In this document: in pieces, positions 41,807 to 49,332 of the stretch
How positions within the stretch are numbered: position 1 is the stretch's first letter
Layout: every line of letters starts with the position of its first letter
NCBI GenBank assembly: GCA_963698565.1
Contig: CAVORH010000028.1
Location: 1-64,000, forward strand
Direction of reading: 5' to 3'
DNA: 64,000 nt
Source of the DNA: Sva-07 sp963698565
GTDB taxonomy: Bacteria > Actinomycetota > Acidimicrobiia > Acidimicrobiales > Ilumatobacteraceae
Program-made: the position numbers and the translations under genes
The notes under the pieces: model-generated
What the model saw: only the letters and a program-made list of their open reading frames with translations
Database searches by the model: none
Told to the model about the DNA's origin: nothing

Positions 41807-42762
41807 GACGGCACCTCGATCAGGGGGGCGACCAACGCGTCGGCCAGGATGCCGAGGTGGTGGAGGGTGAGACGGGGAGTCGGCAGCCGAGGCAACGTGA
41901 TCATCGGCAGCGCCAGAGCGGACCCGAGCCGCTCGATCTGCTGGTGCTGCCGTTCGAGGCGCTCACGACCGAAGTCGGATGACGATGCCAACGCTTCCTT
42001 GGCGGCGGCGGACAACTTCACCTTCTGGGATCGCGCCGCCATCGCCGGCGACTTGGCGAGGCCGGGGCGTTCGGGCCAACAGCCGTTCACGACGACCGGC
42101 AGCAGGGCGAGGCCGATGTCGCCACTGAGTTCGTTGGCGAGCTCGACCGCCTCCGTGACCGGGGTCTCCTCCGGCAGGGTGACGATCATCGCCTTGCACC
42201 GCGCCGGATCGCGCAGCATCGCGTCGACCTCGACCGCCTGATCCCTGACGGGTCCGGACTGGACGACATCGGACAGACCCTGCGCCGAGCGGAGGAAGGG
42301 AGCGGCGTGGCCCGCAGGCGGCGCGTCGACGACGATCAGATCGGCCGCGCGATCGCGTTCGAGTTCCTTCACCTTGCCGAGCACGAGCAGGTGCTCGAGG
42401 CCCGGGGTGGCGGCAGCGATCATCGGCAACGACGCGGCCGACGCCGCCCGGCGCAGCATGCCGCCGACGCCCCGGAGTTCGAGGTAGTCACCGAAGGCCT
42501 GGTCCGCAGGAATCGTGCGACCGCGCACCTGGCCGGCGCCCTTCAGGCGGCGCAGGATCCGGTCGTTCTGATCGAGTTCGCGTCCCCCCAGCAACGGCCC
42601 CATCCCGGGTCGGCCATCGACGGCGACGAACAGGACATCGGCCCCCTCACGGGCCGCAGCGAGCGCATACGCCGCGGCGACGGTCGACGATCCGACGCCG
42701 CCCTTGCCGGCGACGATCGCGACCCGCGTGCTCTTGAGCCAGTGGTCGCCCGTATCTGCCAT
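41803..42762 (-). CDS. ArsA/Get3-like ATPase, second subunit with degenerate Walker A
   Basis: 319 aa from ATG 42762. The P-loop reads GKGGVGSSTVAAAYA. The signature lysine is present but the Walker A lysine is replaced by Ser, confirmed at base level in GGCGTCGGATCGTCG. The other subunit shows the opposite change, so a composite ATP site is suggested. DLIVVDAPPAGHAAPFL is the switch II region, and the C-terminal segment contains VVNGCWPERPGLAKSP. ATG 42762 is supported by TACCGT exactly 7 nt upstream (42770-42775, minus strand). Confidence 0.9.
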   Translation of the reverse strand: MADTGDHWLKSTRVAIVAGKGGVGSSTVAAAYALAAAREGADVLFVAVDGRPGMGPLLGGRELDQNDRILRRLKGAGQVRGRTIPADQAFGDYLELRGVGGMLRRAASAASLPMIAAATPGLEHLLVLGKVKELERDRAADLIVVDAPPAGHAAPFLRSAQGLSDVVQSGPVRDQAVEVDAMLRDPARCKAMIVTLPEETPVTEAVELANELSGDIGLALLPVVVNGCWPERPGLAKSPAMAARSQKVKLSAAAKEALASSSDFGRERLERQHQQIERLGSALALPMITLPRLPTPRLTLHHLGILADALVAPLIEVPS

Positions 42763-42769
42763 CGCCTTC

Positions 42770-42775
42770 ACGGTA
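42770..42775 (-). promoter_or_regulatory. TACCGT -10 box of the ArsA-pair operon
   Basis: It lies 7 nt upstream of ATG 42762 on the minus strand. Confidence 0.45.
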
Positions 42776-42834
42776 CCGCCGCGCCGGGCCCGACGACCGC
42801 CACAGCGGCGTGACCGATGGCATCGGGACCGTCA

Positions 42835-43743
42835 TCACCGGAAGCGGGGTCCCGCGACGCCGACGTGGCTCGCCACGGGCCGACCGACCGCGGCGCAGGC
42901 GACACCGGCGGCGTGCACGAGCGCATCGACGTCGAGTCCGGTCGACACGCCCATCGCCTCGAGCCCGTGGGCGAGATCCTCGATCGGGACGTTGCCGCTC
43001 GCGTTCGGGGCGAACGGGCATCCGCCCAGCCCACCGAGGCTCGCATCGAGCCGCACGGCACCACGGTCGAGCGCGGCGATCGCGTTGGCGATCGCGAGCC
43101 CCCGGGTGTCGTGGAGGTGTACGCCGATCGGTACGTCGGCAGCGGCTCCGACTGCATCGACGAGGGCGGCGACCTCGGTCGGTACCGCCACACCGATCGT
43201 GTCGGCGAGACCGATCGACGACGCGCCCGCCTCGACGGCGCGCCGTGCGACCTCGACGACGCGATCGTGGTCGACCCGGTGCTCGAAGGGGCACCCGAAG
43301 GCGGTAGCGAGCGTCATCTCGACGACCGCTCCTTCCGCGATCGCCGTCGCCGCGACGTCGCCGAACGCATCGATCGCCTCGTCGGTACCGGCGCCTGCGT
43401 TGTGGCGGCTGTGCGTGTCGCTCACCGACACCACGTACTGCAGGTGGGTGAGACCCGCAGCGAGCGCTCGCTGCGCTCCGCGTGTGTTGAGCACGAGACC
43501 CCAGCGGGTGGGAGCGGTTGACGGCGCCGACTCCGACGTCAGCGAGCAGAACGCCTCGGCATCGGCGAGTGCCGGCACGCGATCTGGCCGCACGAAGCTG
43601 GTGAGTTCCAGATCGCGGACGCCTGCGGCGACCAGTGCTTCGAAGATCGCCAGCTTGGCGTCGGTGGAGATCGGGCGCTCGTCCTGCAGCCCGTCGCGCA
43701 AGCTGACATCGCGCAGCACGACCGAGGAAGGGAGCGACATCAT
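42835..43743 (-). CDS. HMG-CoA lyase-like pyruvate carboxyltransferase-family enzyme
   Basis: 302 aa TIM-barrel lyase of the HMG-CoA lyase family. VVLRDVSLRDGLQDERPI holds the first metal ligand, DLELTSFVRPDRVPALADAE follows, GVHLHDTRGLAIAN carries the metal-binding His pair and GGLGGCPFAPNASGNVPIEDL the catalytic Cys. It should cleave a 3-hydroxyacyl-CoA such as 3-hydroxy-3-methylglutaryl-CoA or citramalyl-CoA. Two adjacent ATG codons open the ORF; the first (43743) is used. It is divergent from a CaiB-type CoA transferase 25 nt away, which suggests that the two act on one acid. Confidence 0.85.
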   Translation of the reverse strand: MMSLPSSVVLRDVSLRDGLQDERPISTDAKLAIFEALVAAGVRDLELTSFVRPDRVPALADAEAFCSLTSESAPSTAPTRWGLVLNTRGAQRALAAGLTHLQYVVSVSDTHSRHNAGAGTDEAIDAFGDVAATAIAEGAVVEMTLATAFGCPFEHRVDHDRVVEVARRAVEAGASSIGLADTIGVAVPTEVAALVDAVGAAADVPIGVHLHDTRGLAIANAIAALDRGAVRLDASLGGLGGCPFAPNASGNVPIEDLAHGLEAMGVSTGLDVDALVHAAGVACAAVGRPVASHVGVAGPRFR

Positions 43744-43768
43744 CACAGTCTCTCGCACACCGGATGCC

Positions 43769-44983
43769 ATGATCGACTCCGTGAGCGAACCCATCGACGA
43801 CCATGTCGAGACATCGACGACGACGGCGTCTCCCGGCGAGGCCGCCGGACCGCTGGCGGGCGTCCGCGTGCTCGAACTCGGCAACTTCATCGCGGGGCCG
43901 TTCGCCGGGCAGTTGTTCGGCGACTACGGCGCCGAGGTGATCAAGATCGAAGCTCCCGAGGGCGACCCGATGCGCCGCTGGGGCGTCAACCTCGACGACT
44001 CGAGCCTGTGGTGGCCGATCATCGCCCGCAACAAGCGCTCGGTGGTCGCCGACCTCAAGGACCCCGGCGACCTCGCCCTCGTCCAGCGTCTGGCATCGGA
44101 GTGCGACGTGATCCTGGAGAACTTCCGACCGGGCGTGCTGGCCCGGTACGGACTCGACCACGCCACGGTCGCGCGGACGAATCCGGGTGTCATCGTCACG
44201 CATGTCTCCGGCTTCGGGCAGACCGGTCCGCGCTCCTCCGAGGCGGGCTTCGGCTCGATCGGTGAGGCGGTCGGCGGGATCCGACACACGACCGGCGATC
44301 CCGATCGGCCACCGGCACGGTGCGGAGTCAGCCTCGGCGACTCACTGGCGGCGATGTTCGCCGTGATCGGCACCCTTGCGGCGCTGCACGAACGCTCCAC
44401 CAGTGGGCTCGGCCAGGAGGTCGACGTCGCGATCTACGAAGCGGTTGCTGCGTTGATGGAATCGTCGATGGTCGACTTCGAGGTCGGTGGAGTGCTCCGC
44501 CGACGGTCGGGCGGAGCGCTGCCCGGCGTGGCACCCGCGAACGCCTATCCGACCCGCGACGGTTCCGAGGTGTTGATCGCCGGCAACGCCGACACGGTGT
44601 TCGCCCGGCTGTGCGACGCGATGGGCCGCCCCGATCTGGCCGAGGACGACCGCTATGCGACACACGTGGCCCGCGGCGAGCGCGAACGCGAACTCGACGA
44701 GCTGGTGGCCGGCTGGACCCGCACCGTCGACTCCGACGAACTGCTCGCGCTCCTGCGCCAGCACAGCGTTCCCGCCGGTCGGGTCTACACGGCCGCCGAC
44801 ATGCTCACCGACGAGCACTACCTCGCGCGAGCGATGATCGAGCGCCACGTGTCACGCACCGGCGTCGACACCCCGATGCTCGGCGTGGTCCCCAAGTTCT
44901 CTCGCACCCCCGGCGCGATCCGCGACGTCGGACCCGACCTCGGCGAACACACCGACCTCTACCGCGTGACGCCGGGGGTCTGA
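43769..44983 (+). CDS. CaiB/BaiF-type CoA transferase
   Basis: 404 aa class III CoA transferase. Conserved segments are GVRVLELGNFIAGPFAGQLFGDYGAEVIKIE, LENFRPGVLARYGL, THVSGFGQTGPRSSEAGFGS and GVSLGDSLAAMFAVIG, where the Asp before Ser is the catalytic nucleophile. The C-terminus (VTPGV) and the stop are encoded by palindrome P8. An in-frame GTG at 43781 is an alternative start. Paired with the divergent HMG-CoA-lyase homologue, it may activate a dicarboxylic or 3-hydroxy acid; the substrate cannot be told. Confidence 0.9.
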   Translation: MIDSVSEPIDDHVETSTTTASPGEAAGPLAGVRVLELGNFIAGPFAGQLFGDYGAEVIKIEAPEGDPMRRWGVNLDDSSLWWPIIARNKRSVVADLKDPGDLALVQRLASECDVILENFRPGVLARYGLDHATVARTNPGVIVTHVSGFGQTGPRSSEAGFGSIGEAVGGIRHTTGDPDRPPARCGVSLGDSLAAMFAVIGTLAALHERSTSGLGQEVDVAIYEAVAALMESSMVDFEVGGVLRRRSGGALPGVAPANAYPTRDGSEVLIAGNADTVFARLCDAMGRPDLAEDDRYATHVARGERERELDELVAGWTRTVDSDELLALLRQHSVPAGRVYTAADMLTDEHYLARAMIERHVSRTGVDTPMLGVVPKFSRTPGAIRDVGPDLGEHTDLYRVTPGV

Positions 44984-44997
44984 CCCCTGGCGTGACG
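44965..44997. repeat. Palindrome P8 (class B) at the end of the CoA transferase gene
   Basis: CGTGACGCC, core GGGGTCTGACCCC, GGCGTGACG, with one outer mismatch. It encodes the last residues (VTPGV) and stop of the plus-strand gene and touches the nrdB stop at 44998. Confidence 0.9.
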
Positions 44998-46101
44998 TCA
45001 GAAGTCTTCGTCGAAGCTGACGGCGCCTTCGACGCCGACCTGATAACTGCTGACGGTGCGCTCGAAGAAGTTCGACAGACCCTGCACGTCCTGCAGCTCC
45101 ATGAAGCTGAACGGGTTCTTCGACCCGAACTCGGGGGCGTAGCCGAGCTGCGCGAGGCGCTGGTCGGCGACGAACTCGAGGTAGGTGCGAGTGTCGCCGA
45201 GGCTCATGCCCGGCACGCCCTCGCCGAGCACGTCGGCGGCGAAGAGATGCTCGCAGTCGATCGCCTCGTTGAGCATCTGACGGATGTCGGCTTCGAGTTG
45301 GGCGTCGAACAGCTCGGGCTGTTCCTTGCGCACCGTGTCGACCACCTCGAACGCGAAGTTCATGTGGCAGCTCTCGTCGCGGAACACCCAGTTGGTGCCG
45401 TCGGCGAGACCGTTCAGCAGGCCCTTGGAGCGCAGGAAGTAGACGTACGCGAACGCCGCGAAGAAGAACAGGCCCTCGATGCAGGTGGCGAAGCAGATCA
45501 GGTTGAGCAGGAACTGCTTGCGCTGTTCCGGCGTCTCGATCTTCTGCAGGCCCTGGATCGAGTCGATCCACTTGAAGCAGAACTCGGCCTTCGCACGAAT
45601 CGACGGGATGTTCTCGACCGCCGCGAACGCCGCCTCGCGCTCGGCCATGTCGGGGATGTAGTTGTCGAGCAGCGTGAGGTAGAACTGCACGTGCAACGCC
45701 TCTTCGTAGAGCTGGCGCGACAGATACATCCTCGCCTCGGGAGCGTTGATGTGCTGGTACAGGTTGAGCACCAGGTTGTTCGACACGATCGAGTCACCGG
45801 TGGCGAAGAACGCGACGAGCCGACCGACGAGGTGCTTCTCGGCCGGCATCAACTTGCGGTCGAGGTCGACGAGGTCGTCGGAGAAGTCGATCTCGTCGAC
45901 GGTCCAGGTGTTCTTGATCGCATCGCGGTACATCTCGAAGAACTGCGGGTACCGCATCGGCCGCAGGGTCAGGTCGTAGCCCGGGTCGAGGATGTTGGTC
46001 GGCCGGGCAGCGCCGACCGGTGACGCCGACTCGAACTCGTCGGCAAGGGCTTCACCCGGCGCGGCCGGGGCATAGTCGGTGATCGGGTCGATGAGTGCCA
46101 T
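44998..46101 (-). CDS. nrdB: Ribonucleotide reductase small subunit
   Basis: 367 aa class I beta subunit. EEALHVQFY is the E-x2-H-x3-Y pattern, giving a di-iron Glu and His plus the radical tyrosine. RDESCHMNF carries the second Glu and His, and EIDFSDDLVDLDRKL the earlier region. The C-terminus SFDEDF has the acidic end that docks on the large subunit. ATG 46101 overlaps the nrdA stop (TGATG). With nrdA it supplies deoxynucleotides for DNA synthesis. NrdR-like boxes upstream of nrdA should control both genes. Confidence 0.94.
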   Translation of the reverse strand: MALIDPITDYAPAAPGEALADEFESASPVGAARPTNILDPGYDLTLRPMRYPQFFEMYRDAIKNTWTVDEIDFSDDLVDLDRKLMPAEKHLVGRLVAFFATGDSIVSNNLVLNLYQHINAPEARMYLSRQLYEEALHVQFYLTLLDNYIPDMAEREAAFAAVENIPSIRAKAEFCFKWIDSIQGLQKIETPEQRKQFLLNLICFATCIEGLFFFAAFAYVYFLRSKGLLNGLADGTNWVFRDESCHMNFAFEVVDTVRKEQPELFDAQLEADIRQMLNEAIDCEHLFAADVLGEGVPGMSLGDTRTYLEFVADQRLAQLGYAPEFGSKNPFSFMELQDVQGLSNFFERTVSSYQVGVEGAVSFDEDF

Positions 46102-48647
46102 CAGTCGCATGCCTCGCAGGCTTCGGGGTTCTCGAGGCTGCACGCAATGGCTTCCTCGTCGGTGTAGGTCTTCTTCTCGGGAGCCGGTGCCGGCTCACCG
46201 CCACCTCCCGACGGTCCTGACGGCGTCGGCGATGCCGGAGCCTTCGCGGCGCCCGTCGTGGTCTGGTTGATGCGGGTGGCCGGACGACTGCGCAGGTAGT
46301 AGGTGGTCTTGAGACCGGCCTTCCAGGCGTGCAGGTACATCGAGGAGAGCTTGCCGATCGTCGGCGTCTCCATGAACAGGTTCAACGACTGGCTCTGGTC
46401 GATGAAGGCGCCGCGCTCGGCGGCCATGTCGATCAACGCCCGCTGCGGGATCTCCCATGCCGTGCGGAAGACCTCCTTCAGCTCGTCGGGGATGCGAGCG
46501 ACGTCCTGCACCGATCCCTCGGCCCGCTTGATGTCGGCGATCATCTGCTCGTCCCACAGCCCCCGGGCCTGCAGCTCACGAACCAGGTAGCGGTTGATCT
46601 GCATGAACTCGCCCGAGAGCGTCTCGCGCTTGAACAGGTTCGACACCTGCGGCTCGATGCACTCGTAGCAGCCGGCGATCGAGGCGATCGTGGCGGTCGG
46701 GGCGATGGCGATCAACAGGCTGTTGCGCAGGCCGTGGGCGGCGATGCGAGCACGCAGTGCGTCCCAGTCGAGTTCGGCGGGCGGGATGACGCCCCCGTTC
46801 GCCGCGTCCCAGAGGTCGAACTGCAGGTCGCCCTTGGCGGCCCGGGTGCCCTCGTACGCCTCGTGCGGGCCGTTGACCTCGGCGAGCTCGGTCGATGCCC
46901 ACAGCGCGTGGAAGTAGATGTGGGCGCTGATGGTGCGGCTGAGCGCCTTCGCGTCGGCGGAGTCGAAGGCGAGCCCCTTCTTGAAGAACACGTCCTGCAG
47001 CCCCATCAGGCCGAGCCCGACCGGACGCCACTTGTGGTTGGAGAACTCGGCTTCGGAGGTCGGGTAGTAGTTGATGTCGATCACCCGGTCGAGGAACGGC
47101 ACGACCTGGCGCACGACCGTGCCGAGCTTGGCGTAGTCGAACCGGCCGTCGGCGTCGACGTAGGCGCCGAGGTTGAGCGAACCGAGGTTGCACACCGCGG
47201 TGTTCTGCTGGTCGGTGACCTCGAGGATCTCGGTGCACAGGTTCGACAGGTGCACGACGCGCGGGCTGCCGTCGTCGTTGGTGGCTCCGGTCTGGTTGCA
47301 CTTCTCGTTCGAGGCGTCCTTGAACGTCACCCAGCCGTTGCCGGTCTGGGCGAGGGTGCGCATCATCTTCGAGTACAGCTGGCGAGCGGGTACCTGCTTC
47401 TCGTAGAGCCCGGCCTCCTCGGCGGCGACGTAGGCGCGTTCGAAGTCGTCACCGAACAGGTCGGTGAGGTGCGGCACCTGCTTGGGGTCGAACAGGCTCC
47501 ACTGCCAGTCCTTCTCGACGCGCTCCATGAACAGGTCGGGGATCCAGTTGGCGATGTTGAGGTTGTGCGTGCGCCGGGCGTGGTCGCCGGTGTTGTCGCG
47601 CAGTTCGAGGAAGTCCTCGATGTCGGCGTGCCACGACTCGAGATAGACGCAGGCAGCGCCCTTGCGGCGGCCGCCCTGGTTGACCGCGGCGACGGAGGAA
47701 TCGAGCGTGCGCAGCCACGGGACGATGCCGTTGGAGAGACCGTTGGTGCCCTGGATGAGGCTGCCCTTGGCGCGGACGCGATGCCAGGCGACGCCGATGC
47801 CGCCGGCGAACTTCGAGAGCTTGGCGATGTCGGTGTAACGCTTGTAGATGCCCTCGAGGCTGTCCTCGGGCGAGTCGAGCAGGTAGCAGCTCGACATCTG
47901 CGAATGGGCGGTGCCGGAGTTGAACAGCGTCGGGCTCGACGGCAGGTAGGCGAGCGACGACATCAGGTCGTAGAAGCTGACGGCTTCGTCGACATCGGTC
48001 GACAGCCCGCAGGCGACGCGGAGGAAGAAGTACTGCGGTGTCTCGATCACCTCTCGGCGCGAGGGATGACGCAGCAGGTAGCGGTCGTAGACCGTGCGCA
48101 GACCGAAGAACTCGAAGCTGCGGTCGCGGTCGGAGTCGATCGCCGCGTTGAGCGCCGGTGCGTTGGCGTTGACGAACTCGAGGACGTGGTCGGCAACGAG
48201 GCCTTCGGCGTGGCCGACGGCGATCGACTCGGAGAACCACGGGATGTTCTGGTTGCGGACCTCCTTGTCGATCACGGTGGCCAGCAGTCGCGACGCCAGC
48301 TTGGAGTAGTTGGGCTCCTCGACGATCAGGCCCGCAGCGGTACGGATCGACAGGTCGTCGAGTTCACGGGTGGTGGCGCCGTCGGCGAGCGCAGAGATCG
48401 TGCGCGTGGCGACGCGCATCGGGTCGACACCGAGCAGCCCCTCCGATGCCCGGGCGATCGCGTTGACGATCTTGTTGACGTCGACCGGCTCCAATGCGCC
48501 GCTGCGCTTCTTGACGCGCATGCCGCCGGCCGTCGGCTGCGCACCCGATGGCGGTGTCGGCGCCTTGGCGGTGTCGGTCAGCGTCGGCGCAGCGCCGGCT
48601 CCGACTGCTGATTCGGTCGTTGCGGCGTTGTCATCGATCACTGTCAC
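46101..48647 (-). CDS. nrdA: Ribonucleotide reductase large subunit
   Basis: 848 aa. An N-terminal ATP-cone (MRVKKRSGALEPVDVNKIVNA) gives allosteric control. Active-site residues are clear: MSSCYLLDS and the redox cysteine of AVCNLGSLNL, plus NLCTEILEV with the radical-site N-x-C-x-E. Further on, PTATIASIAGCYECIEPQ and TTYYLRSRPATRINQTT are the conserved late segments. The C-terminal tail ends EACEACD with the CxxC pair reduced by thioredoxin. The GTG start has GGAGAAT upstream. Two NrdR-like boxes and a TTGACA promoter lie before it. Confidence 0.96.
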   Translation of the reverse strand: MTVIDDNAATTESAVGAGAAPTLTDTAKAPTPPSGAQPTAGGMRVKKRSGALEPVDVNKIVNAIARASEGLLGVDPMRVATRTISALADGATTRELDDLSIRTAAGLIVEEPNYSKLASRLLATVIDKEVRNQNIPWFSESIAVGHAEGLVADHVLEFVNANAPALNAAIDSDRDRSFEFFGLRTVYDRYLLRHPSRREVIETPQYFFLRVACGLSTDVDEAVSFYDLMSSLAYLPSSPTLFNSGTAHSQMSSCYLLDSPEDSLEGIYKRYTDIAKLSKFAGGIGVAWHRVRAKGSLIQGTNGLSNGIVPWLRTLDSSVAAVNQGGRRKGAACVYLESWHADIEDFLELRDNTGDHARRTHNLNIANWIPDLFMERVEKDWQWSLFDPKQVPHLTDLFGDDFERAYVAAEEAGLYEKQVPARQLYSKMMRTLAQTGNGWVTFKDASNEKCNQTGATNDDGSPRVVHLSNLCTEILEVTDQQNTAVCNLGSLNLGAYVDADGRFDYAKLGTVVRQVVPFLDRVIDINYYPTSEAEFSNHKWRPVGLGLMGLQDVFFKKGLAFDSADAKALSRTISAHIYFHALWASTELAEVNGPHEAYEGTRAAKGDLQFDLWDAANGGVIPPAELDWDALRARIAAHGLRNSLLIAIAPTATIASIAGCYECIEPQVSNLFKRETLSGEFMQINRYLVRELQARGLWDEQMIADIKRAEGSVQDVARIPDELKEVFRTAWEIPQRALIDMAAERGAFIDQSQSLNLFMETPTIGKLSSMYLHAWKAGLKTTYYLRSRPATRINQTTTGAAKAPASPTPSGPSGGGGEPAPAPEKKTYTDEEAIACSLENPEACEACD

Positions 48648-48725
48648 CGTGGATTCTCCTGCTCATTCGTTGCGTCGTCGTCGGGCATTCGGAAGTCGTC
48701 TGGGGCCGGTCGAGACATGCGCTCG

Positions 48726-48775
48726 ACCACCAGATGTCGTGGTCATCACCCGCCGTTGGCACCACATGTCGTGGC
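48726..48775 (-). promoter_or_regulatory. Tandem NrdR-like boxes upstream of nrdAB
   Basis: Two near-identical sites (CCACCAGATGTCGTGG at 48727-48742 and GCACCACATGTCGTGG at 48759-48774) lie 32 bp apart, three helical turns, which is the usual spacing of NrdR box pairs. They sit between the promoter and the start codon. Confidence 0.65.
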
Positions 48776-48787
48776 AACGGGTCCGTA

Positions 48788-48817
48788 ATTACAGCAGTGA
48801 AACTACGGGCGTGTCAA
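48788..48817 (-). promoter_or_regulatory. nrdA promoter
   Basis: TTGACA (48812-48817) and TGTAAT (48788-48793) are separated by 18 nt on the minus strand. Confidence 0.6.
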
Positions 48818-48836
48818 CCGTCGCGGGCAGAAACCA

Positions 48837-49175
48837 TCAAGATGCCTGCACAACGGCCACATCTGCCCGCCGCACGTCGGCCAGCTCGGCCCGACGACGC
48901 AACTTCGACCACACCTCGTCGACCGATTCGGCGGTCGCATGGATGAAGTCGACGCCCCGATCCCCCCGCGCATCACGCTCCGCCTCGGCGTGCCAGATCT
49001 CCTCGACCTGCAAGAGGCGACCGTCACGGCCTCGCACGTTGTTCTCCCGGAACTCCAGTGTGGTGCGCCAGCCGGCCCGTTCGAGCTGGCGCCGGTCGGT
49101 CTGCTGCAGGATCGCGCCGTGCTGGCGCTGGCGCAGCAGGCGTTGGCGTGGCGTCGGGAGGGGTCGAGTGACCAT
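48837..49175 (-). CDS. Small hypothetical protein
   Basis: 112 aa from ATG 49175, very Arg-rich at the start (RPLPTPRQRLLRQRQHGAIL), with an amphipathic C-terminal half (DFIHATAESVDEVWSKLRRRAELADV). I do not recognise a family. It lies directly upstream of the nrdA promoter on the same strand and its stop abuts the promoter region. A longer start at 49193 is possible. The frame is open over the whole length, but coding character is only moderate, so it may be spurious. Confidence 0.5.
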   Translation of the reverse strand: MVTRPLPTPRQRLLRQRQHGAILQQTDRRQLERAGWRTTLEFRENNVRGRDGRLLQVEEIWHAEAERDARGDRGVDFIHATAESVDEVWSKLRRRAELADVRRADVAVVQAS

Positions 49176-49332
49176 CAGCCCATCTTGAACCACCGGACCT
49201 GTGGAACGTCAGTGCCGATTGGGTGTGAATTGCGGGCCGAATCCTGGGGACAACCGGCGCGAACTGTGTGGACCCTGTGAGGAGCGGCTCGTTCCGGAGA
49301 TGCAGGGATCGAGCCGGGCGGAAGCGGGGTTC

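Noticed and set aside
42647..44287. Minus-strand 546-aa frame over the HMG-CoA-lyase and CoA transferase genes
   Set aside because: Arg-rich shadow frame typical of high-GC DNA; both true genes read convincingly in other frames.
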